Shown piece after piece: positions 38,171 to 50,569 of a stretch of DNA of 64,000 bases. The notes under the pieces were generated by a model. The model was not told the origin of the DNA. It made no database searches and was given only the letters and a program-made list of their open reading frames with translations. Source of the stretch: Sipunculus nudus (lineage: Eukaryota > Annelida > Sipuncula > Golfingiida > Sipunculidae). The first letter of the stretch is position 1. The number at the start of each line of letters is the position of its first letter. The position numbers were made by a program, and so were the translations under genes. The stretch spans positions 57,455,750 through 57,519,749 of the forward strand of contig CM049318.1 in assembly GCA_026874595.1 (NCBI GenBank), in the 5' to 3' direction.

Positions 38171-39300
38171 TAAGGATAGTGGGGTCCGAATTTACAGGAA
38201 ACACATTTTTAAAAATTGACACATATTATTTTCAATAATTTGTATGAAAAGACTTAATTACAGTAAACGGCTTTTTACAAATTTAACTCTTCCTTATAAC
38301 TTTTTCGTCTATTTCACAAAGCGTCGCCAACATGGGCATTAACTATATGTCGCAGTCCGGAGCAGGCCCTTAAAAATAATTCCGGTCGGAGTGGGATTGG
38401 GATGGAAGCACTTATAAATTTTTACCGGAGCTGTTTGGCACCTTTCGGTGACCCCACTTTTATTTCGAGCCATACACATGAATGTGTTTATTTCTCTGAA
38501 CTAAGGGTTCGATTTCCTGTTGGTGCGTGGGAATTTTCTGGGTACTGCTTTCCCATCCCTTATTTCGTTACATATATATGTATTAAAAACATACGATAGG
38601 ACAGTAATCGGTCAAAATAGAAGTATATTTGGAGACATCAAATATTCGTCATTTCACAAGACTACATAATCATTTATAATACCGTCTTTCATAATTCGAT
38701 ATCGTCAATGTTAGGCGTTAGACAGTATCATATCTAAATTTAGCTCCAACTGTGGACCCGTTCAAAGCTCGAGTGGTCTGTCGATACATCGGGCTGGCAG
38801 GCGTGAGACAAGCCCAATAATGAACTCCTCATAAGTCTTTGAGTAATGTCTGAGCAGAAAATCGTTATGACAGCGTAATGAGCTGCTAATCAGTGAATCC
38901 CGGTCCGCTCAAAGACCGGAGGCATTGTTATGCCGGCATTTGACATTTCATTTAAATAGCCATCAACGATGACCTTGTCTCATTATACGACCTTAGTCAG
39001 TCTGGGTTTCGGGTCTGCTTTGTGTTAGGGTTTTATGGCAAGTTAATCTGAACTTCTCTTTTTGTTTGCTAAAATAATTTGTAGCAATCGGAACTTTAAG
39101 GCGCACAACTGATGAAAGAATTGAGAATTTCGGATTCAAAGGATCTTTTATGTCATTTCTTTGTTCACGATGTTATCTTTTGTTCGCCGACTTAATGGTG
39201 GGAACACAATACGTGGAAGTTTGAAATATTGCCTGAAAAATAAAAAACAAATACACTTAAGGTCGTGAAATGGTGATTATTATCAACATAAATAAATTCA
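38171..39300. other. Non-coding sequence with a candidate conserved island
   Basis: About 38740-39010 contains TATGACAGCG, TAATGAGCTGCTAATCAG and a GGCATTGTTATGCC palindrome. No coding frame is supported. Confidence 0.3.
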
Positions 39301-42095
39301 GGGTTCAGGGTTTTTACATGGGCCCAACAGTCAAAAGATTTTGGTTATGACATCGACCCATAGGCATCAAGTTTTTTTTTATTACGTCAGCCCACCTTCA
39401 TTGCGTTTTGTTCATACCATCAGCCCACTTTCATCAAATTTTGTTTTAAACATTAGCCCACCGGCATCAAATTTTGTTTATACCATCAGCCCATCGGCAT
39501 CAAGTTTTGTTTAAACCATCAGCCGACTCTCATCAAGTTTTGTTTATACCATCAGCTGACTCTCAATAAGTTTTTGTTTATACCATCAGCCCACCGGCAT
39601 CGAGTTTTGTTTTTACCAACAGCGAATCGTTCTCAAGTTTTGTTTATACCATCAACCCATCGCTATCAAGTTTCGTTTATACCATCAGCCCATCGCAATC
39701 AAGTTTTGTTTATATCATCAGCCCATCGCCATCAAGTTTTGTTTATACCATCGGCCTACCGACATCAAGTTTTGTTTATACCATCAGCCGACTCTCATCA
39801 GGTTTTGTTTATACCATCAGCAAACCGCCATCGAGCTTTGTTTTTACCATCAGCCTATCGCCGTCATATTTTGTTTACACCATCAGCCAGTCGATATCAA
39901 GTTTTCGTTTTTACCATCAGCCAATCGCCATCAAGTTTTGTTTATGCCATCGGCCAACCGACATCATGTTATGTTAATACCGTCAGCCGACTCTAATCAA
40001 GTTTTGTTAACAACGTCGGCCCACCGGCATCGAGTTTTGATTTTACCACCAGCCCAACGGCATTCAGTTTTTTTGTACCATCGGCCCAACGACATCAAGT
40101 TATGTCTATACCATCAGCCAACTTTCATCAAATATTGTTTATACCATCAGCCAACCGCTCATGTTTTGTTTTTACCATCGGTCCAGCGACATCAAGTTTA
40201 GTCGATAACATCAGCCCACTCTCATCAAGTTTTGTTTATACCATCAGCCGACTCTCATCAAGTTTTGTTTATACCATCAGCCAACCGCCATCGAGCTTCG
40301 TTTTTACCAACAGCCTATCGCCGTCATATTTTGTTTATACCATCAGCCAATCGCTATCAAGTTTTGTTTATACCATTGGCCCACCGACATCAAGTTTTGT
40401 TTATACTATCAGCCAAACGGCATTCAGTTTTGTTTATACCACCAGTCCAACGACATCAGGTTTCGTTTAAAACACCAGCCAAACATCAAATATTGTTTAT
40501 ACCATCAGCCTATCGCCGTCAAGTTTTGTTTACCATCAGCCGATCGCCGTAAAGTTTTGTTTATACAATCAGCCCATCGCTATCAAGTTTCGTTTATACC
40601 ATCAGCCCATCGCCATCAAGTTTTGTTAATATCATCAGCCCATCGCCATCATATTTTTTGTATCATCAGCCCACCGACATCAAGTTTTGTTTATACCATC
40701 AGCCAAACGGCATTCAGTTTTGTTTATACGATCAGCTCATCGCCATTAAGTTTCGTTTATACCATCAGCCCATGGCCATCAAGTTATGTTTATATCATCA
40801 GCTCATCCCCATCAAGTTTTGTTTTTACCATCAGCCTATCGCCGTCATATTTTGATTTTACTATCATCCGATCGATATCAAGTTTTCGTTTATACCATCA
40901 CCCAGTCGCCATCAAGTTTTGTTTATACCATCGGCCCACCCACATCAAGTTTTTTTTATACCACCAGCCCACCGGCATCGAGTTTTGTTTTTACCATCAG
41001 CCCATCGCCATCAAGTTTTGTTTATACCATCAGCCCATCGCTATCAAGTGTCGTTTATACCATCAGCCTTTCGCCATCAAGTTTTGTTTATATCATCAGC
41101 CCATCGCCATCATGTTTTGTTTATACAATCGGCCCACCGACATCAAGTTTTGTATATACCATCAGCCAAACGGCATTCAGTTTTGTTTATACAATCAGCC
41201 CATCGCCATTAACTTTCGTTTATACCATAAGCCCATCCTCGTCATGTTTTGTTTAAACCACCAGCCCACCGACATAAAGTTCTGTATATATAATCAGCCC
41301 ACTGACATCATATTTGTTTATACCATTAGCTCATCCTCGTCATGTTTTGATTATACCACCAGCCAAACGACATCAGGTTTTATTTATACCACCAGCCCAC
41401 CGACATCGAGTTTTGTTTATACCACCAGCCTATCGCCATCATGTTTTGTTTATACAATCGGCCCACCGACATCAAGTTTTGTTTATACCATCAGCCTACT
41501 CTCATCAAGTTTTGTTTATACCATCAGCCAACCGCCATCGAGTTTTGTTTTTACAATCAGCCTATCGCCGTCAAGTTTTGTTTATACCATCAGCCCATCG
41601 CTACCAAGTTTCGTTTATACCATCAGCCTTTCGCCATCAAGTTTTGTCTATTTCATCAGCCCATCGCCATCAAGTTTTGTTTATATTTTCAGCTCTTCAG
41701 CCTCAAGTTTTGTTTATACCATAAGCCCATCTTCGTCATGTTTTGTTTATACCACCAGCCCACCGACATAAAGCTCTGTATATATAATCAACCCACCGAC
41801 ATCAAGTTTTGTTTATACCACCTGCCCCCCGGCATTAAGTTTTGTTTATACCATCAGCCCACCGACATAAAGCTCTGTATATATAATCAGCCCACCGACA
41901 TCAAGTTTTGTTTATACCACCTGCCCCCGGCATTAAGTTTTGTTTATACCACCAGCCCAACGACATCAAGTTTTGTTTATACAACCAGCCAACCGAAATC
42001 GAGTTTTGTTCATACCCCTCAAGCCCACTGACATCAAGTTTTGTTTATACCATCAGCCCATCCTAATCAAGTTTTTTTTATACCATCAGCCAAAG
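39301..42095 (+). repeat. 33-bp minisatellite array, open in three plus-strand frames
   Basis: Roughly 80 copies of a 33-bp unit whose words are ATCAAGTTTTGTTTATACC and ATCAGCCCAYCGCC. Because 33 is a multiple of three, each plus frame is an 11-residue repeat: FVYTISPSPSS, FIPSAHRHQVL or CLYHQPIAIKF types. One frame stays open for 404 codons (40557-41771). Unit variants with small indels shift between frames. A 99-bp (three-unit) duplication is visible at 41767/41866. Minus-strand frames are closed by stops in the unit. No promoter, splice or domain evidence supports a protein. Confidence 0.92.
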
Positions 42096-42109
42096 CTAAA
42101 TTGAAATCA

Positions 42110-42690
42110 AGTTGGAAAGTAAGACCTTGAATTTTCAACTAGAATGGCAGGAAATCGATTTCAGATTACTCCTGGGCAGTCTGGACCTAATTTGAGGTTA
42201 CCCTGGAACTGTTCAGATTACCCTCACGCTGATATAATTAAATGAGAACTTCTGATGCTTTTAATCTCATGACATATTATTTCAATAAATTACGTGTAAG
42301 ATTTGAGATTAAACAACTGGAATCAATATGTGAAATATTATTAATCGGCAAATTTAAATTATATCGCTAATTACATTTATATATACTCTAACACTTTCTT
42401 CAAAGCGCATTACCCATTACATATAAAACATAAGATATACAAAGATTCAAACTAATTAATGAAATCCAGAAAAAATGATAATATAATGTAAATAAACATA
42501 AAGGAATAACTGTTTTGGAGGGTTAAACTGAAATCGTAGGGGGTAATCTGATATTGTTTTTAAGTTATTCCCGAGGATAAGTTGAAATGGATTTCAAGTT
42601 AACGTTAGGTAATGTGAAATCGATTTCAGATAACCCCACGCCCCCGGTAATCTGAAACGGGGGTAATCTGCAATCGCTACACCGGTGCAT
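42110..42690. mobile_element. Probable degraded DNA element with GGTAATCTGAAAT motifs
   Basis: GAAATCGATTTCAGATTACT near 42152 and CAGATTACCCTCACG near 42212 are answered by GGGGGTAATCTGATATTG, GAAATCGATTTCAGATAACC and GGTAATCTGAAACGGG at 42539-42660. The mirrored motifs suggest terminal inverted repeats, but the exact ends and target duplication are unclear. Confidence 0.45.
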
Positions 42691-44515
42691 GGTAAGCCCT
42701 TTGATAATGTCACGATGCCTGATGTATACCAAGTTTGACCAAATGGAAGGGGTTACTATAAATGAAACAGAACACAAGGATACATCTGATGCAAATCTGG
42801 CGTTCTCCTGATTAATCGTATTTGGGTCACCTGAGGAAACAGGAAGTGGTAATATAAATAGTATGATTGTCACGACAAGCCCGTGGTAAATTAAAATAAC
42901 AAATATCTTTCTGTTCAACTTGGTTTTTATTGAATATTTTATAACGGTGCCAAAGGACACTGTCAGCCAGTATTTCTGTACAGTCTAATTAAAAAATAAA
43001 AAATGAGACAATATAAAGTGTGCCTTGCATTACGTAAAACAAGTCCTCCAAATGATTTCTAAAAAAAAAACCTAGAACTGAATTTCAGACATGCTAAATA
43101 TAAATTCATTCTGTCTTATTTCATGAATCTACAAGGCAGTAATTTATTATACCTGAAACTGAATAAAACTGTGTTTGCAGGTAGAAACTAAATTTGATCA
43201 CACAAAACACCTGGACATTATTCTCACATGAAAGGATCACGTGACATGCATGCATTACGTCATCTCTCTTCAGTACTGATTCCTCTTCGGTCTGAAATCA
43301 AATGCCATCAATCAAATATCACAGCTTGCTTACACTGGAATCTCAATCTTGTTGCAAAACTAAAGTACAAAAAATGTAATCGATTTTAATAAATCTGCCG
43401 GTCAATTTGTAATTAATTAGAAACAAAAGCAATACTGGGGTTGCTACCTTCATCTTTTACAGAATTCTTTCACAGAGCTCCGTTGAACCAATATCACCTG
43501 AGTAACACCAAGTATTTTGAGTGTAACACGATTAAAATTTAATTATTAAATTAAACGAAGGAGATCTTTGTATAACGGCTGCGCGAGTAGCGTAATACAA
43601 ATCAGGTAGAAAGATACATAACTGGTATCCAATTCCTAAAATGTTTATGTCCATATTAGGAGTACTGATTGTTTAAATATGACCATATTTGGTAAACGCA
43701 GAAGTTACGACTTAAAGTTTTCTGAGGTCTTTGATGATGCTCTGCCGAAAAATGGTCGGCATGGTTTCGGTTCTTGATTGTCACTCTTGGCAGATAAATT
43801 CAGTGAGCTCTATGATCAGCAGACAAGCAGAAGATTTCCCTACAATGGCTGGGTATGTCACACCTTTTATACACATTATCAGATCGATGATTGCAAGGAC
43901 TAGAAATTGCAATAGGATATAACTAGGATATACAGATAATTTGGACATGCGACCTGTGACCACCGGTTTTAAGTCAGTGCACAAAATGGCAACCCCCGTG
44001 AGCCTTTTCGAGAAACCGATAAAAATAAACCTGTCAGGATTTGATCAAGGCGAGGAGATCCGACACGAGAGTACTCCGAGGATAATGTCCAGGTGAGATT
44101 TTATCTGTGGAGAGAGATTAGTGACAGGGGGCGTGTAACAGCAAATTAAGTTTAAAGAGGAATAACGCTTTGTTTGACCCGCGCCCAAAGCCTCAAATTT
44201 AGTAGGATTTAATCTGTACTATATAGTATCACGTTCTGTTTGTACAACATCTGGCCTACATAGTTTGAAAATCAGGAACTCGATGAATATCAGGTCTTTA
44301 TCTGCTCTCGATCACGATGTTCCATGAAGCGGAAAAGGGATTGGGTTCTTTGTATTTTATGTATTTAAAAAAAAATCTAACCTGGACGATAATGTAGGCG
44401 CAAGATGACGTTTCAAAACTTCTTTTATAAACTTAATGATCGTGGGGTTTTTAATTTTCGTGGGAAAATATCCACGAAATCCACGAAATTAAAACACAAA
44501 CAATTCAGAATCGAC

Positions 44516-44518
<3 letters not shown>
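42691..44518. other. Non-coding sequence, no gene seen
   Basis: The 131-codon minus frame (42565-42960) overlaps the previous element and has no known domain. About 43720-44120 is a GC-richer unique island with opposite-strand short frames. Confidence 0.35.
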
Positions 44519-44572
<54 letters not shown>

Positions 44573-44584
44573 GTGTGTGTAAGA

Positions 44585-44637
<53 letters not shown>
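44519..44637. repeat. Compound (TA)n-(GA)n microsatellite
   Basis: TA tract 44519-44569, a short ATGTGTGTGT linker, then GA tract 44582-44637 with one CA interruption. Confidence 0.95.
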
Positions 44638-44640
<3 letters not shown>

Positions 44641-45430
44641 TTCCTCTTTTCTAGCAAACAATTTTATTTCTCGATTTTAGGTTATTTGAAAATTGGGAAT
44701 GTCGGCAAACTCTGCCGAGATAAATGAGACACATTTTCAAATTTCCGGCGAAGAAATCTAATTGCGAAAAGAAGAAATAGTTAGCATCGCAAAGGGAGCA
44801 ACCTCTATTTATTTCTTCAGAGCCGGACGTCGATAGTTTTCTGTAATAAATGGGTCACTCCACGCTAACCGTGGCAATGGGGGCGACTCCGTGACGTCAA
44901 ACGCTTGAGAAATGGTGATGGCATTAAGTGATAACGACATATCGGCCACATTTACCCGACTGCCTTTCGGAAGGCCTTTTAGGTAATTTTGTTCTTTCGT
45001 TGACACCAATGGAGCCCTGACTGATCCGGCTATCAGAAGAGGCTCATATATTGCGTGGGCCAAAAAACGTTTCGCCTCGAGTAAGGGCCGCTGTGCTGCG
45101 CGATCCCTGTTTATATTAATATAAATGGTATATTAATCTCTAAAACAAATATCTCCTCAAAATAAATCGTTATGGACACGCAATATTTTATCAATATTAA
45201 TGGAAATGGCACCTTCTTTCAAGTGTAACTGTGTTAACTGTGTAATAAACTAAATGGCGTCTAAGTTTAAAATGCAGTATTATACAAGTGGTTTTCAGGG
45301 ACATGTATGTGTGCGTGTCTTAGGCAACAGGGAAAGTTTTATAACTGGTTATATTCCTGGTTAATTTTTTTCCCAAAGACAATTTTGTATTTCCGACGTT
45401 TTTAAATATATGTTAATTTTGCATACCGGT
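44638..45430. other. Non-coding sequence with a complex island
   Basis: About 44780-45110 is GC-richer and unique. Its 84-codon minus frame is not recognisable. Confidence 0.3.
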
Positions 45431-45560
45431 ACCGTATTTCCTTGAACAAAGGCCGGCCCTTAAGTAGTCGATTACCTTATTTAGTCGCCGGGGAAAAATA
45501 ATGTCTAAGAAAAATAAACGCCGGCCTTAAATAGACGCCGGTCTTTTTCAGAGGCCCAAT
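45431..45560. repeat. Fragment of a dispersed repeat with CGCCGGCCTTAAATAGACG motif
   Basis: ACCGTATTTCCTTGAACAAA is followed by GGCCGGCCCTTAAGTAGTCG, TTATTTAGTCGCCGGGG and AAACGCCGGCCTTAAATAGA. This resembles a widespread 'ACCGTATTTnCTnGAAnAAAnGCC' repeat known from many animal genomes. Only one end is seen. Confidence 0.45.
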
Positions 45561-45757
45561 GTCAGAGAAGTTACCAGGTTTGCCGCGAGATGTCTGTTCC
45601 CGTCAATATAATTGGTGCATTTACCAGTCAAATTGACCGGAGATGTTTTGAATTTCATATACAATATCATAAAGTGACATTGTGAAAACGGCCTGTGAGC
45701 CTAGCAGTATAGGAACATCGTATTTTTGTGAGTATTTATGTGGTACAGCTTCAGCAA

Positions 45758-45760
<3 letters not shown>

Positions 45761-45818
<58 letters not shown>

Positions 45819-45840
45819 TAGATAGATAGATAGATAGATA
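45761..45840. repeat. (TA)n-(GATA)n microsatellite
   Basis: TA tract to about 45816, then six GATA units ending at the LTR target site. Confidence 0.95.
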
Positions 45841-45841
45841 A

Positions 45842-46688
45842 TGTTACGGAACCTAATATCAACAGATCAGGTAGTCGTGACGAACATACATTTTTTGTAA
45901 TGGAGATAAAAAAATCAGATTCTGTAACACTAGGCAGCGTGAAATGTCTAGGGGAATGAATAAAGAAGTCAGTGGTTTATTGTTGACAGAAAATTATAAT
46001 TTATTTTTAAAACAATCCTAACATTACAGCACTAAATCAATACAATTACACAGTATAACAACAGTACAATAGTAAAACAATACATGTATATAAATAAAGT
46101 GTACAGTACCTGGATACCACCACTGTCACAGCGACAACAATTCCTTTATAACGTACAACCCAGATGAACAATTCACATAAATCTTCTCAGGGAATAACAG
46201 TCCAGTTCATTCACAAAATCAATCCGTTGTAATCCCAAAGTTCTTGTTTTAATCCCGAAAGCAATCTGAAGACTATATAAGATCCGTCACAAATTTAGAA
46301 GAAAATCTATAACTACCGCACAACTGACTTACACGCTTCTGTGTCCGCTGAAACATTTCTCTCCTCTCTCTCGGCTCTAAAACACAGCCCCCTATTTATA
46401 ACTTCTCACCCCAAACCGAGAACTTTCGAATTCCCGAATAATCCAAGGAACCTAACATGATACACAGTAGAGGAAACATCTAGAACAACGAACACTGTGT
46501 CTCTACACACCAGGGTCCACACGTGAGCCGGCCCGGCTCGGCCAGGCGAGAAAGTCCCAGACTAGCATGACCGCTGTGTTTACACGTGGGCCGCACGCGT
46601 GGGCCGGGCTATGCCGGCTGAGCAACGGCCAATGCTAGCGTTGCACATACACATGCAAGACTGCTGATACAATAAAAGAGACATCTGT

Positions 46689-46692
<4 letters not shown>
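45842..46692 (-). mobile_element. Solo LTR of an LTR retrotransposon (Gypsy-type likely)
   Basis: The 851-bp unit begins TGTTAC and ends GTAACA, a perfect 6-bp inverted terminus of TG...CA type. ATAA is directly repeated on both sides (45838-45841, 46693-46696). On the minus strand it has a TATAAATAGG box (46400-46391) and two AATAAA signals (46005-46000 and 45981-45976), in the order U3-R-U5. No internal retroviral genes or second LTR are present, so recombination probably left a solo LTR. The 4-bp duplication is weak evidence because both flanks are AT microsatellite. Confidence 0.75.

Positions 46693-46773
<81 letters not shown>
46693..46773. repeat. (TA)n microsatellite
   Basis: A TA tract with one TCTA interruption, immediately beside the solo LTR. 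The retroelement seems to have inserted at the edge of, or within, a TA-rich tract. Confidence 0.95.
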
Positions 46774-46774
<1 letters not shown>

Positions 46775-47039
46775 TAACGTATTAAATTCACCCCCTAAAA
46801 TCAAAATATTCCGAAAAAAATGGACAGCTCTGACAAGAATCGTTCTAAAAATTTAATACAAGTTTGATATATTTTTGATGGTTAAATTAAGATAATGCGG
46901 TACTCCTTTTTTAAACACGGAGACTTTGCTATTTTGATAAATTATATAGTCTATTCTTATGATAAAGATATCAATATTTATCTCTTTCAAAAGTCTGAGT
47001 GATCGTGCGGTCACAAGTCATTACATCAAAATTATCTAA

Positions 47040-47040
<1 letters not shown>
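46774..47040. other. AT-rich non-coding spacer
   Basis: Nothing recognisable. Confidence 0.3.

Positions 47041-47088
<48 letters not shown>
47041..47088. repeat. (TA)n microsatellite
   Basis: About 24 TA units, followed by TATTACTATAAC-type words that also occur near 63530. Confidence 0.95.
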
Positions 47089-47090
<2 letters not shown>

Positions 47091-48041
47091 GGTTAGGTTC
47101 TATATCAGGGGTTCCATTTTTTGTACTATTACAATATTTTTTCATCATCGTTATTACCGTGGCTATAACTTTGATTCTATTACTATAACTATTAATATTA
47201 CTATTACATTACTATCGTATACATAGATGACCATATATTTTTATGGAATAACCTATATACATGTATTAATTATAGGCTGTCCCTAGAGGCACTTTCCTTA
47301 CAATTCTCTGAATATATTTCTACCCTGTATAAAACAACCTAATGTAATAGCAAATACTCCCCCATTCAAATAAATAAATCAGATAACACATAAAGAATTA
47401 CTAGGAGAATTAAGTTATACATACATTGTCTATAGATGTTTGGTCTTCATTTTAACATCACCTTCCCATGTCTAGTGTTGTCACGGAGATTTTACGATTA
47501 TCCTTAAAGTGGAAATTTGAAAACCCACCTCGGGTCCAGTTTTTACTGAATTTGCCGAACGTGTTTTGTTAACGTTAGCATCTATAACAGGAAAAAAAAA
47601 GAATTTGTGTAATGGTTAAAGTAGCATGGCCCCCGCACAGAGTACTGTGATACATTTGGAACATATAGCGCAGGCTGAGAAGGAGAAAGAAACATCTTAT
47701 ATTGTGACTTTGTATGCATGGCATTCTCTGTTACATGTCTATACACAGTTTTTATATCCATTTAGGGTGGTGATAGCATTTGTATTGTGGTTTACGATGT
47801 CGTGACCAGCATGTATTTTCCTTAAGCAAAAACCATAGGAAACCAGAAAAGCCACTGCATAAACATAACTTGTTCTACCGAATCCGGGCAAAAGGATACG
47901 AAGTGAGAGGTGAGTCTTTTTTTTTGGGGGGGGGGGGGGGGAATTTACCGATTTAGACAAAATACGTGACATTTTGCCTATACTACTAAGATGGATAAAA
48001 TTGTGCATCAGATAATGAGCAATACAAATCACGATTCATTT
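47089..48041. other. Non-coding sequence with a G16 tract
   Basis: A T9-G16 transition ends at 47941. No gene is supported; the proline/lysine-rich minus frame is the homopolymer in translation. Confidence 0.4.
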
Positions 48042-48203
48042 TAAGTGCTGCCACTGTGTATTAAGTGGAAAAAGGATAAAATAGTCTGAAAGTATGAAAA
48101 AAATGTAAAAATCAATGTAAAAAAGTAAAAAACGTAGTTATTTTTATAATTTTCAGCATGTGATACTTAACAAGCTAATTAACAAGCTAATTCTACTATG
48201 AAA

Positions 48204-48204
<1 letters not shown>

Positions 48205-48246
<42 letters not shown>

Positions 48247-48292
48247 TATATATTATAGATTGATTTCCTGAAAAGCTAATCCAGGTATGAAA

Positions 48293-48357
<65 letters not shown>
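48205..48357. repeat. Two TA microsatellites in a duplicated context
   Basis: TA tracts at 48205-48240 and 48293-48357 are each preceded by a similar segment (AGCTAATTCTACTATGAAAG and AGCTAATCCAGGTATGAAAG). This suggests local duplication of a segment plus tract. Confidence 0.85.
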
Positions 48358-48359
<2 letters not shown>

Positions 48360-48659
48360 AGAGTTACCCTCCGTTGTAAAGTGCTCTTATTTAAAACCAC
48401 AATAAACCTCTGTGCCCTGTTATGTTCCAGTATCGCACGTGTACTCCGCCCAATCCTATTGTGCCCCCGAGGACAATAGGATCAGTGTCAGTTATTAAAT
48501 GTTCCCCCCAATACGCACAAAGCATAATCTCGTAATCTCGTAAAGTCTCGGCTTTTCAAACCACGCCGTTAGCTTCATTCTAATAACATTCACCTGATGA
48601 TCGGGTCGCATCCCGTGAAACAGACTGTAGTGAATTTACAGTGTTGTTTATCTTCAGAG
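48358..48659. other. Unique stretch with a hairpin and a Penelope-like motif
   Basis: ATCCTATTGT (48453-48462) and ACAATAGGAT (48473-48482) form a perfect 10-bp stem with a 10-base loop. CACCTGATGATCGGGTCGCA, followed by TCCCGTGAAAC near 48590, resembles the tail region of Penelope-like elements, but only this fragment is present. Confidence 0.45.
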
Positions 48660-48721
<62 letters not shown>

Positions 48722-48780
48722 GTATTACATATAAAGATTTTTTAAATCACTGGTAAAGATCGCATCTAGAAAATCATTCA

Positions 48781-48823
<43 letters not shown>
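48660..48823. repeat. TA microsatellites joined by a 106-bp tandem duplication
   Basis: TA tracts at 48660-48717 and 48784-48823. The segment after the first tract (AAAGTATTACATATAAAG through TAGAAAATCATTCAA) recurs after the second with a 106-bp shift and no difference that I see. Confidence 0.9.
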
Positions 48824-48827
<4 letters not shown>

Positions 48828-49115
48828 GTATTACATATAAAGATTTTTTAAATCACTGGTAAAGATCGCATCTAGAAAATCATTCAATCTAACAAAATGC
48901 CATTATTATGAAAAATTGACAGAGCATGTCAACTGCACTCAACACGTTCAGGTGAACAGCCTATAATCACCACCTGAAGATGATTTTAGTGGTAAAAAAA
49001 AATTAAAAAAATAGCATTAAGCGGTTAAAAAGTATGAAAAAAGTATATGAAGAATTCTTGCCTGAAAAAGGTATGCTATTTTAAAAAGATGTGGAGCTGC
49101 GGCACTGCATATTAG
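48725..49115. repeat. Dispersed repeat family R2, copy 2
   Basis: See motifs under 22980-23275. This copy has acquired the internal TA microsatellite and the 106-bp duplication. Confidence 0.5.
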
Positions 49116-50102
49116 TCATAATTTTACAAATTAAAGGATTTCTATGACACGATAGGGATGAGACACAACTTGGCGAGACTGTCGAAGCCCTTAAGCTCAT
49201 TCAGTAAGAGAAAAAAATTGCAGGACTTCCATAAAATAATTTTTATGGTGTGTTGGGTAAATTTATCCGGGATTCACCTTTTCTCAAATATGTTCGGACT
49301 TGGCAGATTAGCATTCATGCATGTCTTGAAATACAAAAACACTGGATTAGGTTTCTTATTTTATCTTCCATGTTGGGTTGGCGCTTTATCCGGGAATGGC
49401 GCAAACGGCGGTTCATTCGACACTCAGATTCAACTTGCAACATCAGTTTTAAACCACAGTAAAAAAACCAACACTGTGCATGCATGCATGGCTATGCATC
49501 TCCCAAAAAAAATGATTGAATACTTTCAGTATATGTTGTTTATGTTATAAAAACTCTTATAGCCAGTATTTCTATCAGTTCTTTACACCTTTGCGATCAG
49601 ACTGACACTGCATGAAAATGCTTTTTAAAGCACCTTTTTGTGGATTCATTGGATAGAGTAAAGGAGGCTCTATACATTTAAGTTTTCGTTAATCCTTTAG
49701 GGAACCTCTGGTTCAAACATATCCTTCTTATTAACAGCTACAGCGACACCGGACGTTCCTTCTGTATGACGGTCTGCGTGGTTTATGACGCAGGGCGTTT
49801 GACCGTTGACCCTTTATTCTCCGTGAATATGCCACAAAATCTACCTAGCTTTTGGTACTGTCATGTTTTAAAGTGTTCTTTGCCCGTACCCTTATACTAA
49901 CTTGACATGATTTGTTTTACGGCTGACATTTGCCTACGAAAATCTCTCCTGCCTTGTCACGTGGCCTTTCAGTGAGACTAGATATATAGTCCTAAATCCC
50001 ATTATTCTTCACCAGCGAAAGTAAAACTATAATCTGCAAACAAGGAACGCGGGAAAAAGTTTCCCGCGTTGTAATTTCCCAAAAGCATAACATTTATAAT
50101 AT
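49116..50102. other. Non-coding sequence, no gene seen
   Basis: A 130-codon plus frame (49158-49550) has no recognised domain and contains a duplicated TGTTGGGT...TTATCCGGGA motif. I do not call it a gene. Confidence 0.35.
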
Positions 50103-50569
50103 TTAAAGGCGAAAATTCGCCTACCTTTTAAAAAAAATTATGTGATTTCTTGCTTCTTCTATGTATATATTAATGATATAAATGTAATTTTGGTTGTCAA
50201 AAAAGTTCTTATAATGCGTTGGTAAGGATGCATGAACTTGTTCATCAACACCATGTTTGTAAATACAGCAATGTTGACAAACGGGACATGTAACCTTAGG
50301 TGGTAGGTTGCAGATATGCTTTGGTAGACAGGTCACTTGTTGCAAAACGCCTTTCGTAAAGCTTTGACTTATCTGACTTGCTGCCAGATGCCCTGTTTGA
50401 ATTTGCTTTGATTATTGTGGCGGGCCCCCACATACTATAGACATGTTGATATAATCAAAAGAAGCAGCCTGTGTACAGTGATATCCACGTTTTCTGGCCT
50501 ATTTTTATAAAAGCCCCGAGGGATAACCTTTAGCTTATTGAGGTCATATATTTGACTCTGCCTCTTTAA
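50103..50569 (+). mobile_element. TTAA-flanked MITE, copy 3
   Basis: It opens TTAAAGGCGAAAATTCGCCT and closes CTGCCTCTTTAA. Internal motifs of copies 1 and 2 are present in order, including GCAATGTTGACAAACGGGAC, GATGCCCTGTTTGAATTTG and TTTTATAAAAGCCCC. Its left tip has been reshaped into a short palindrome (GGCGAAAATTCGCC). CAGGGGCGGAC of a hAT-like end starts just downstream. Confidence 0.75.

Noticed and set aside
40557-41771. 404-codon open frame as a protein gene
   Set aside because: It is an 11-residue translation of a 33-bp minisatellite. All three plus frames are equally open, and no domain, start context or splice signals support coding.
39301-42095. CRISPR-like array
   Set aside because: The 33-bp units are contiguous without unique spacers, and the context is eukaryotic.
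49158-49550. 130-codon plus frame
   Set aside because: No domain, an overlapping second frame, and internal DNA duplication. Length is within what AT-poor patches give by chance.
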